Below are positions 21,969 through 30,835 of a stretch of 30,835 bases of DNA, in pieces. Position 1 is the stretch's first letter. Every line of letters starts with the position of its first letter. The translations under genes and the position numbers were made by a program. Under the pieces are notes generated by a model that was not told the origin of the DNA, made no database searches, and saw only the letters and a program-made list of their open reading frames with translations. Location of the stretch: assembly GCA_025201805.1 (NCBI GenBank), contig MU619240.1, positions 367,295-398,129 of the forward strand, given 5' to 3'. The stretch is from Parasitella parasitica. Lineage: Eukaryota > Mucoromycota > Mucoromycetes > Mucorales > Mucoraceae.

Positions 21969-22209
21969 AATGGCTAGTCTGCTAATACCGTTTCTTTTAT
22001 ATCTGATAGGCTTTGTAAATGTGTTTTCAATGGTAGGATAATAGCTCACGACAAAATGGTTTTCACAAAATTGGATCACAAGAGATGATTTGCCTAACAA
22101 CATGTTTCAATTTGAATGTTACTATAGCAAGCCATTATTTGTCTCTGCCAACGGCGCGAGCACCGAGTGCTGCAATTCTTTGGGATTTTGGAGGAGTTGT
22201 ACTGAGCAT
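21422..22209 (-). pseudogene. Rheb-like small GTPase, probably damaged
   Basis: Rheb is a Ras-family GTPase that activates TOR signalling. Visible parts: start region with GARAVG, joined to KSSLVIQF (P-loop), YYPTIENTFTKPI (switch I), DTAGQDEYSILPSHH (switch II), VVVGNKFDL and TSAKH. Oddities: (1) intron 1 (22094-22148) would have to begin GC (GCAGAG...TTAG). (2) After PIRYK no donor joins in frame to the next exon; the nearest GTATTA gives the wrong phase. (3) That intron contains T69 on the + strand. (4) The last exon, after an intron starting GTAAGT, reads GGCIIS and then LSYH before the stop, so the CaaX box is not terminal. Together these suggest a decaying gene, although the central exon is fully open. 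The downstream hydrolase starts only 71 bp away. Confidence 0.75.
21899..21967. repeat. 69-nt uninterrupted T tract
   Basis: T at every position from 21899 to 21967, within an intron of the Rheb-like gene (poly(A) on the coding strand, next to the acceptor). It may be a retrotransposon tail remnant, slippage, or an assembly artefact; length is probably imprecise. Confidence 0.9.
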
Positions 22210-23244
22210 GATCGAGAGATGGAGTAAAAAGAAACTGCAATGCCAGGCAACCACAGCAACAACGTCATCACACGCTGAAATCAATTTCACATGAGCAATT
22301 CCGTATTGTAAATCACCATGACAACTTGCATCGTTAATGATGCATGTGCAGCTCGAATTCCTATAAAACACATTTATTCATTACTATAACTACTGATGCT
22401 GTCTGTCTTTTCAAACCAACAGCTAGTGATTTAAGTTTGATGTCGTAAATGCAAGCGTAACTCAAGATTCACACCGCTTTCACTAAATAGAAAAAACATG
22501 TAGCACAAATATTGTTGAATCCCTTTGCTATGTTACAGTCGATCCCATCATACACGAGGTAAGCCTTAATTGACTTGATATAGACATTTTTTGGGCAGCA
22601 TTACACTCAAAAATGCATTTTCCCATCAAATTGAATGCCAATAAAGTTCTTATCATCTATACTGTTTTCATCAGTATAATAAAGCTACATTGTAAATACA
22701 AAGAAACTGTTCCCATCGGATTAAACAGCGCTCATACACTTTAACCCAATGATGTTGCAAGAAAAAATGTGTCATATACACAGTAAAAGGGGCTGTAAAA
22801 AACGCCATGTCATGCTCGCGTCTGCCTCAAGCCAAGGAACTCTACAAAATCTCAATAAAGCTCTATTATTATTGCAATTGTCGAAGGGAATTTGCAAGAA
22901 ACCCAAACTCCATAGTGATAATTTATAGAATACAGGTTAGTTCTCAATACAGCGATTTACTCGTTGTGCCGTATGATTCGTTGGCAGGGCAGCCTTTTAC
23001 CCTAAAAAAGACAAAAAACCTTGACAAAGAATAGTCGAAAAGGCTTATTTCTCCTCTGGAGGCCAAGCAAATTTTAGTTACGGGCTGAGCATATGACATC
23101 CTGGCTGGGGCAGATCTTTTTAAGCTTTTGTGTGAAGTGTTGTCTATTTATTTCCCCACACAAAACACGTGAATCAGCAAAAAGTATAAATCAGTTTGAG
23201 AAATCGAGATAGCATCTTCCTTCCTACTTCTTTTTTTTTCGAAA
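22210..23244. other. Divergent upstream region of Rheb-like and GMC genes
   Basis: About 1 kb without a supported gene. It must hold promoters for both neighbours. Short runs such as A/T mixed repeats are present, but nothing I can name. The plus frame 22807-23034 has no motif. Confidence 0.5.
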
Positions 23245-25579
23245 ATGACGACTGATCCCTTTCGCCACCGTGTATCACCTTCTATTGAGTTCAACGAGGG
23301 CCAGCTGGAGACGCTAAAGGCCATCCTAGATACGTTTATTGCGCCTCTCCCTAAAGAACAAGAAGATGAACTTGTGGAGAAACTGAAAGACACACACACT
23401 GAGGAACAAGTTCGCAACTTTTGCAGATTGACCAGCACTTCTATTCAGTCATTGGAATCCATCAAGAAGTTTATTAATAATACAGTGTTGCCAGACAAGC
23501 GTAAAGAGCTTTTGTTAATGTTGTCGTTACTTTCTTCTCGTCCTGGCACTTTTGCATTAACTGGCCATTTTAATGAATTCAAGGATCTCTCCTTGGCTAA
23601 TCGCGAAGCCATCTTTATTAATTGGAAAAACTCAATCTTGCCAAAGCTGAGATTACTATATAAGACGTTCCACTCGCTATCTTGCCATCCAGCCTACGCC
23701 GCACACTCCAGGGATTTGGGCATTGCTATGCATTATAATTTAGTCAAAGATCAAAAATACGAGAACATACCAGAAAGACTGGACATGTTGAAGCCAGAAC
23801 AAGTACATGAGGATATGGAATTTGACGTTGTTGTTATTGGAAGCGGTGCTGGTGGAGGTATGTCTATCTGCTCCAACGTATCGCAATAGAAAATGTATAT
23901 TTGTATTGACATTCTTCTCTTTGTGATATAGGTGTTGTTGCTAGCCAATTAGCCCAAGCTGGCAAATCTGTCCTTGTTGTTGAAAAAGGGGCTTATCATC
24001 ATGAGGATGAATTCATTGTCGATGAGTCCAAAGCCTTTGAGAACTTGTATGAATACGGTGGATTCGCTCCCAGTCATGAGGGTTCTATTACCATGCTGGC
24101 AGGCAGTGTTTTCGGCGGTGGCACAACTGTCAATTGGTGTGCATCTCTCAAGGTAATTTTTCAGATTACCAAAAGCATGCGTATTTTTGCTAAACAGCTT
24201 TTACATGACAGCTTCAACATTTTGTGCGTGAAGAATGGGCCAAGCAAGGTTTGACTCACTTTTTGTCACCAAAGGTAATGGCATGAGCGTCTTTTTTGAA
24301 CATTGGTCAAAGCGCTAACAAATGTCATAGTTTGCTAATGATCTTGAGAGGGTTTTTGAAAGGATTGGTGCCACAACTGATGGTATTGTCCACAATAAGT
24401 CCAACCAAATCCTGATTGATGGCTGCAAGTATGTATTGACAAAGAACGGAGCATGCACATTATTGAATAGAGCTAACAAATACGTTGTTAAGAACCCTTG
24501 GCTATCCTGTTGCAGAAATCCCTCAAAATACAGGTGGTAGACCACATCAATGCGAATTCTGTTACACAGGCTGTAGAGCAGGCATCAAGAATGGCTCAAT
24601 GAACACCTGGCTTCGTGATGCATATCAGCACAATGCCAAGTTTTTGCCCAAGACAAAGGTGAACAAAGTTATCATTAAAGACGGTAAGGCTGTTGGCGTC
24701 GAATGTGTTGTCAATTATGAGCGCAAGGTCAGCATTAAAGCTGCTCAAGTGGTTGTCTCTGCTGGATCTTTACAATCACCAGGCGTGCTGTTGAGAAGTG
24801 GTCTCAAAAACAAAAACATTGGCCGCAACTTGAGACTTCATCCCTGTTCCATCACTTTCGGTTTCTTTGACCATGAGATCCGTACTTTCCAAGGCTCCAT
24901 TATGACAGCTGTCAGTGGCATAGCAGAAAACATTGATAACGATGGCTATGGCGCCAAATTGGAAGTGCCTTGTCTTCATCCTGGCAGCTTCTCTACGGTC
25001 CTACCTTGGCGAAGCGCTGCTGCTCACAAGGAATTGATGATGCGCTACGACCGCTGTGCTCCTATTTTGATATTGACTCGCGATAAAGACTCTACCGGTG
25101 TTGTTCGCTACGACGACAAGGACAACGTCATTGTGAATTTTAAATTGTCTAACCGGGATCGTCAATCATTGATTGCTGGCATTGAACGTTCTCTTAACGT
25201 TCTGGTTGCTGCTGGTGCTCGTGAAGTTTATACTGGTCAGTTTGGTGTCGATCCATTTGTGTTCAAAGACTCTGAAGAATCCCGCATTGACAACCCTCGT
25301 TTCATTGCTTGGAAACAACAAGTTACCAAGTATGGCTTCCCACAAGAAGGCGCTGGTGTTTTCTGTGCTCATCAAATGGGTTCTAACCGAATGGGTATCT
25401 CTGCGAAAACCTCAGTTGTCAAGCCCACTGGCGAGACTTGGGAAGTCAAGAACTTGTTCGTCGCTGATGCCTCTGTTTTCCCCACAGCTTCTGGTGTAAA
25501 CCCTATGGTAACAACTGAGGCTATTGCACTGCACATTGCAGACTGTATCTTAAGTAAAAATAACATTGCCAAGCTTTAA
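23245..25579 (+). CDS. GMC oxidoreductase, long-chain fatty alcohol oxidase type
   Basis: FAD-dependent enzymes of this type oxidise long-chain alcohols to aldehydes, often in peroxisomal or membrane settings in fungi. Five exons: 23245-23857, 23932-24152, 24212-24274, 24331-24428 and 24493-25579 (2082 nt, 693 residues); introns 74, 59, 56, 64 nt, GT-AG. An N-terminal helical region (about 1-190) typical of the alcohol-oxidase subgroup precedes FDVVVIGSGAGGG, the FAD-binding motif (about 198-204). FGGGTTVNWCASLK, QCEFCYTGCRAG and the C-terminal CAHQMGSNRMG with its active-site His, then NPMVTTEAIALHIADCIL, complete the GMC pattern. The gene looks intact; AATAAA at 25593-25598 lies just past the stop. 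The exact substrate is not shown by sequence. Confidence 0.9.
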
Positions 25580-25592
25580 AATTGGCTTGACG

Positions 25593-25598
25593 AATAAA
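25593..25598 (+). terminator. Polyadenylation signal of GMC gene
   Basis: AATAAA 14 nt after the stop codon; a 21-nt A tract follows at 25650-25670. Motif only. Confidence 0.4.
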
Positions 25599-25649
25599 TT
25601 ATTGCAAAATATTCTATCCATAACTGATAGTACACCCCAGCTAAGCTTG

Positions 25650-25670
25650 AAAAAAAAAAAAAAAAAAAAA
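25650..25670. repeat. 21-nt A tract
   Basis: Uninterrupted A run between the convergent GMC and FHA genes. No element upstream of it was recognised. Confidence 0.85.
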
Positions 25671-25791
25671 GAGCTTTATATAAGGAAAAGCGATGATAAA
25701 AAAAAACGATGTCGTTAAAAGCGTGAAAGATAGAGTAATGGGGAAAGGAAATAAAATGTATGTATACTAGAATTGAAACTAAAAATGGTGA

Positions 25792-27295
25792 TTAGTATTT
25801 GATTTTCTTTGGATCAGTGTTCTCGTCCTGCTGCTCGTTGTCGACGGCTGCCTTTTGTCTTTTCAGGTCAGAAGCAGAAGGAGGAATATAAGAGCTTCTG
25901 TGGCGACCCAACTTGGGCGGGATTTTCCAGAAGTATTGCTTATCTTTCAAGGTGCATTTACGAGCACTGCGCCCAACTTGAGTGTATGTTGCACGACGCC
26001 ATTCAACAGGATCCAACTCGCTGTTGTAGTAATACAAGTTTTCTGTAGGTGATCCATCAGCTGTTTTACCTTTGCGTTGAATCTCACCAAAGAAAGGCTT
26101 TTCTTTCAAAACAGAGCTGATGCGTTCAATCCAAACCTCGCGAGGTTGTTTGGCGTAAACTGGATTGGCTTTCAGAATGCGAGAGCAAATATCACTGATA
26201 GGCATTGATGATGTTCGAGAAAAGACTACAATAAACTTGTATCAATACGGTAGCTGATCAAGATAACCCCATTTTACCTAGCGCATCAATGATAACTTCA
26301 GCGTAATCATTTCCGTCTTCCTGGAGATGCTGTTTCTTTTTCTCTTGGAGAATCAGGGCCTTCTTCTTTTCTTCTCTCTTGAGAGCTCTGCGGATTTCCT
26401 TCTTGGTCAGCTTCTTCTGGGCAAGCTTTTCTTCTTTGCTTGATTGGATAATCCCTTCTTTAGTATCTTGTTCCACATTAATCTCAGGCGATAGTTCTTT
26501 TTCAACTGGAGAAAGGGTTTCATCTGGCATTGTTTCAGACAAGAGGGCCTCTTCTTCTTTTTGAGTCTCTGGCTCGTTTAAAGCTACTCTTACTTTTTCT
26601 TCAACATGGTCAAGAGGCGAAATATGAACAGCGTCTATCTTGGCAGGAGCTGACACTGCTGTTTCTTCAATTGATATTTCTTCCTCTATTTCCTCACATT
26701 GTTGTTCTGCTTCGGGTGACATGTCTCTGAAGAAATCAATATTCTTTCGAATAAAGACTGGGCTTGCTTCATTTTGTTGTTGGTGCTGTTGTTTTAATTT
26801 ATCAGTAAAATCGATGGAAGAGACTGGAGGTGGCATTTTAAAACGGAATTGGTCACCGATAACATCTACAAAGCTGTCGTCTTCAAGAGGAGCGACGGCA
26901 TGTTGTTCATATAGGACATTGTCGACATAAGCTCCATTTAATCCTACAACTGTCAATTCAAATTGTTCTTTTTGAGAATTGAAAGCAATCGAAACGTGAA
27001 TACGGCTAATTTGTCTGTTGCGGCGACCGATTTTTATTGTGCAAGCTCCTCCGCGACCTAGAGTAATGGGTTCTTTATGAGAACCCACAACAACAAGATT
27101 TTGCTGGCGTAAAATTTGATCTAATGACGATGAAGAGTGCAAATTTGATGTAGGACGAAGGTCATCAGAATTCGTACTGTATTTCTCTACATAATCAGGA
27201 CTATCAGGCAAAACGTGCTGGCTACTAGGAGCACGTTTAGGGCTTAAAACTGAGGCAGAGGCCCAAATGTTGGTTGTTGATTCGTTGGTTGCCAT
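25792..27295 (-). CDS. FHA-domain protein with conserved fungal C-terminal domain
   Basis: FHA domains bind phosphothreonine peptides, mostly in nuclear and checkpoint proteins. Two exons (26278-27295 and 25792-26225) join over a 52-nt GT-AG intron, giving 483 residues. The FHA core shows ITLGRGG (77-83), SRIH (97-100) and NGAYVD (120-125), all typical loop residues. A long acidic, glutamate-rich middle and a lysine-rich stretch follow. Exon 2 supplies a conserved fungal module: ISDICSRILKANPVY, EKPFFGEIQRKGK, ELDPVEWRRATY and KQYFWKIPPK, ending in a basic tail. The combination FHA plus this C-terminus is known among uncharacterised fungal FHA proteins; Tos4-like roles are only a suggestion. 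The exon 2 ATG (26205) alone would miss the FHA, so the spliced model is preferred. Confidence 0.85.
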
Positions 27296-28190
27296 GACTA
27301 TTGAAAGAAGGCAGTTAGACGCATTTTATACGTTCATAAGACCAGTTTATCTTACATCGCAATGTTTTTGTTTAACACAGAAACAAAGAAAAGAATAAAA
27401 TATTTTCAACACCCATCTCGTGTAGATATGAGCGCGTTTTGCCATCTTTGAAGCCGACCCAATCATCTCGAACCAGTCAACGTGATTGATTCAAATCAAG
27501 TATACATGTTTGAATGAGAAAAGATGAAACCTGTTGTGAGGTCCACTTTCATTTTATTCTGACAGCACCAAAATTCATTTCTTACCTCATTTCGAAAAAG
27601 TAGCTCTTTTAACCTTGAAAATTTTGAAGTCTGTGCGAATTCTATAACGCACCAAAGGACTGACGATATCCATGAAAATTTACCTTCAGTGAACGTAATT
27701 AGGACTACTATAGCAGCTTCACTTACTATCTACTTTATCACAAGGTAATAGCATTTACATTAATATAAAACTGAATCGAAATGATCTGAACCAGATTTTC
27801 ATTTGCAGGATCGTACAATTGAATCCACCACATTTCATCCATCCTCGAAACTAATGGCTTATTGAGAAAGAAGAAACAATTGGACTAATTTGTTGAATCA
27901 GAGTCTAGTATACATATATAATACTACTAGAAGTATAAAGACGAACTTTATAAGTTTGATTAAAGGTTTGATACTATCTACTTGCAAAATTTAGAGCTCG
28001 CCAAAGACTCATAGGTTACAGAATCTTTCACAATATCTCGACACTAGAGATAAATTTCGACAACAATGAGGTTCAGCAAAGGTAGTGTCATAAGCCTGTC
28101 ATCTATAATTATATTGACATCCCGTAAATACTTTACAATTACTCGTTTATGTCTTGTATCCAAAAGTTTAGTTTATGCGAGACATTTTAA

Positions 28191-28208
28191 TATATATATA
28201 TATATATA
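28191..28208. repeat. TA dinucleotide microsatellite
   Basis: Nine TA units in the gene-poor right end. Confidence 0.85.
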
Positions 28209-28850
28209 ATATTAACGATTACAAATTATGCCCCTTTTTATAAGCAGGGAGAAAGACAATGGTTTAGATTGTGTAGCATTTATTTTAACCGGTACTGAAC
28301 TGCATGCTAGTAGCTTTTAAGAAACATTATGTAGTATTTGTTATAGATCAGCATAAACTTAGCTATCACTGCAGTAACTTTGAAAGATTTGCGAAGATAA
28401 AAAATAAATAGTAAAAAATAAAAGCATTGTAAAAATCACAATTATAATCAAGTTTGGGGCTCTTTATATAAAAGTATTCAGAGGTTTTATCTAGAGAAAA
28501 AATCAGTATTTAAAGGATTTGGATCGTCGTATGTCAGTTCTCATGAATGGAGCATTGATCTGAGAGTCAATGCGTTAATTTGTCGTTGTTTAATCTAGAA
28601 GTAAATCATGTTGAAATGCTTTTTTTTACCATTGATACAGGTTTGCGTAACATTAGTTCGCCATGTGAGAATGGCTATTGTCATATTTTAGTTATTCTGT
28701 GAAAGGCATCCTTATCTAGAATGATGGGAAAAACTCATTGAATGACGAGCTGCCATACTTGATATCTTTGTCATTATTTATTCTGAATGTTATATCAATA
28801 ACATGGCAAGGTCTCACATCAGGATCTCAGATCAGTCCCAGGGTCTTACA

Positions 28851-28876
28851 GTAAATCATGGGTAGTCATGATTTAC
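28851..28876. repeat. Perfect 10-bp inverted repeat
   Basis: GTAAATCATG and CATGATTTAC are exact reverse complements around GGTAGT. A smaller stem follows at 28924-28941 (ATACATC/GATGTAT, loop GAGA). Confidence 0.6.
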
Positions 28877-29000
28877 ATTATGCAGCTAGACAGTAGAACC
28901 CTAGTGTAATGAATGTGTATATAATACATCGAGAGATGTATAATGAATAAAGGTGTAATTCTTTGGCAGATTTATTTTATCAGACTTTTGACATAACACT

Positions 29001-29063
29001 GAATGTTTATTGTGTAAGGGAAGGCACTTTAGTCAGGAATGTTTTCCTTCACACAACATTCAT
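29001..29063. repeat. Imperfect inverted repeat
   Basis: GAATGTTTATTGTGTAAGGGAA is mirrored by TTCCTTCACACAACATTC (29044-29061), with a four-base insert and about one mismatch. It could be a small non-autonomous element or a long hairpin. Confidence 0.5.
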
Positions 29064-29661
29064 TGATAAAATTTTAAATTGTCTTTGTAACGCGTTTTGA
29101 TCTATATGGCTTTATATGTTATGCAAACTCGAATGGCATTAATTGACAATGCGTGATATTTGAGTCTTAATTTTCCAGTTATACGCTTATAGCTACTGTT
29201 TAGAATAACAAAATACAAACAGAAAAAATACAATTAGAACTGAATACATTTATTTTGTTATTCCAAGATTGAGTGAGGATTTGAACTAGTGTATATTTTG
29301 AAGGTGTCTACAATTATTTGACAGTGCCGCAGCAATAGGACCATGATCTAGGATGAGGGATAATTAGGTACGCTTTAAACCAATTCCTAGAAGCTTGGTG
29401 GATAAGAGTTTCCATATTACCAGTAAGACGAGAGCACAGAAACGTATAAAGGATATAATGTTCCTCCGAGTAGCTTCAATGCAAGAGCATTCATCAGGAT
29501 TTAACACCGATTTCAGGAACCAAATGTCATAGGATATCCCCACTTTGCACTAGGATAAAGGTCAGTCATTCAATGGCACCACTCATGTCTCTTTGCCATG
29601 TCTGAATAAAGTACATTATCATAAGATCTTCTATCTTCCATGATTATGGCAGATCAGGCCT

Positions 29662-29685
29662 AGTAGTATATTATCATATACTACT
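29662..29685. repeat. Perfect 10-bp inverted repeat
   Basis: AGTAGTATAT and ATATACTACT are exact reverse complements around TATC. No adjoining gene. Confidence 0.6.
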
Positions 29686-30818
29686 TGGGTTGGTTAGAGA
29701 TGGCCATTCATCAGGACAATAGAATAAATCTGATGTATCAATTCTAAAACCGGATGTCAATATAATATAAACTCATACTGAAGAGTAAAACATCAGATCA
29801 TAAAATAATATGACATGACATTTGGATAGATACAATCTACCCTATATCGAGGATCTCATCACTAAAACCTGATTAATTTCTATTTGAACTTTTCTGATAA
29901 ATCAAAATCTATTGTAGCTATCCTAATCTTACCTAATTGTGAATACTATTGACGTTGTTGATCTAGCGGTGGATCAAGAACGGCATTTTAAATATGTTTT
30001 TATTCATGCGATTAGGAAGGCTTTCTTTGTTTGATGAATTGTTCCTTTTTAGGATTTGGTTTGTGGCACAACATGCTATTTTGGCATTTGCCAATTTCTA
30101 TCTCTGCTATTTGTATATCTTTGTTGTCACAGCTACTATTATTGGGAAGATGACAATATTTTATTATGGGAATCTAGTCTAGTCCACTACAACATCGATG
30201 CTGATTGAAAGAATGGTAATATTTGCTGGGTTAAAAAAGATGATAAAAAACCAAATGTTAACGAGATACGAAAACTTAAAGATACTTTATTTAAGATCGG
30301 AATTGCATCTGCTATTTATACTTTATACAACTACATAAATTTATGGAGACTTATTTAGATTACTAATTGACAAGACTAATTCACAGTGGCAATCTACTTG
30401 ACAGGGTACGATATGAGGTTATACAGCAAGGGCTACACGTCTTTGATCTGACTGATTTATCAGATTGAGAAATTATTCAAATAGAACGGTTGTGAATTTA
30501 TCAGGTAAAGATCTCGTTTATTACATGGAAAAAATGATGGTTTATATACTAGTGAATCTAAGCGGACTGATGGGAGGATAAGATACAAGTGTGAGACATG
30601 GTGTGATTTAGAGAATGGAACGATAGATTGTATCTATTGTCCATGAACATGTCATGTTGAGTTAGAAATAAGGAACATGATCCTTTGGGATATGTTCCTG
30701 CATTGTGTTCAGGATTGAGTTTAATTGAGTTTGACTTCCGGTTGGGAAATTCACACATCAATGCTCATTGCTTATGTTCAAATAAAGTGGTAAGATGATT
30801 ATGTATTTTTTAATTCTG

Positions 30819-30835
30819 TTTTTTTTTTTTTTTTT
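30819..30835. repeat. Terminal T tract
   Basis: Seventeen T residues run to the edge of the window; true length unknown. Confidence 0.8.

Larger units (their letters stand above)
27296..30835. other. Gene-poor AT-rich right end
   Basis: About 3.5 kb without a supportable gene. It starts with the FHA gene promoter, includes a TA dinucleotide repeat, several short hairpins, some weakly coding-like but broken plus-strand sequence near 30130-30358, and a T17 run at the very edge. The region may be degraded repeat DNA; I could not identify the element. Confidence 0.5.

Noticed and set aside
21783-22103. Poly-Phe and poly-Lys frames
   Set aside because: Translations of the T69 tract.
22807-23034. 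75-aa plus-strand frame upstream of the GMC gene
   Set aside because: No motif and lies in the expected promoter interval.
29994-30182. 62-aa hydrophobic plus-strand frame
   Set aside because: Phe/Leu/Tyr-rich by base composition, no upstream or downstream support, no recognisable motif.

Overview
The window looks like nuclear DNA of an early-diverging filamentous fungus, most likely a mucoralean (Mucoromycota). It is AT-rich. The genes I could model have short introns, mostly 52-74 nt and canonical GT-AG. Conserved single-copy eukaryotic genes sit close together among decayed mobile-element sequence. The species is inferred; I could not run a search.

Left part (1-4302). The window opens inside the C-terminal end of a Fanzor-type (eukaryotic TnpB-like) RNA-guided nuclease on the + strand. 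Facing it is a minus-strand gene with a PD-(D/E)XK nuclease-like motif set; its upstream frame is broken by two in-frame stops. Next come about 2 kb without a convincing gene, holding a near-identical 191-bp direct duplication and a perfect short hairpin.

Middle part (4303-15136). TYW3 (wybutosine tRNA modification) is followed within about 40 bp by a damaged non-LTR retrotransposon (ORF1 with two zinc knuckles; ORF2 with endonuclease and reverse transcriptase). It ends in poly(A), is flanked by a near-perfect target-site duplication, and lies about 125 bp upstream of the Ran/Gsp1 GTPase gene. Ubiquitin-RPL40 (minus) and ORC5 (plus) are divergent and share a roughly 300-bp intergenic region.

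Right part (15137-27295). A strongly decayed minus-strand relic (15825-17431) carries a GTDNG motif resembling RuvC-I of Fanzor/TnpB proteins. CDC37 and a GHSMGG serine hydrolase are intact on the minus strand. A Rheb-like GTPase lies 71 bp upstream of the hydrolase. It has several odd features: a GC donor, no in-phase donor at the next junction, a 69-nt T tract in that intron, and a CaaX box extended by four residues. A long-chain-alcohol-oxidase-type GMC flavoprotein (plus, five exons) and an FHA-domain protein (minus, two exons) follow.

The last 3.5 kb (27296-30835) has no supportable gene; I see AT-rich sequence, several short perfect hairpins and a terminal T tract.

The intact genes are housekeeping or metabolic and do not form one pathway. 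The notable content is the mobile-element layer: an RNA-guided nuclease gene end, a possible second decayed relative, a nuclease-like pseudogene and a LINE inserted next to essential genes.
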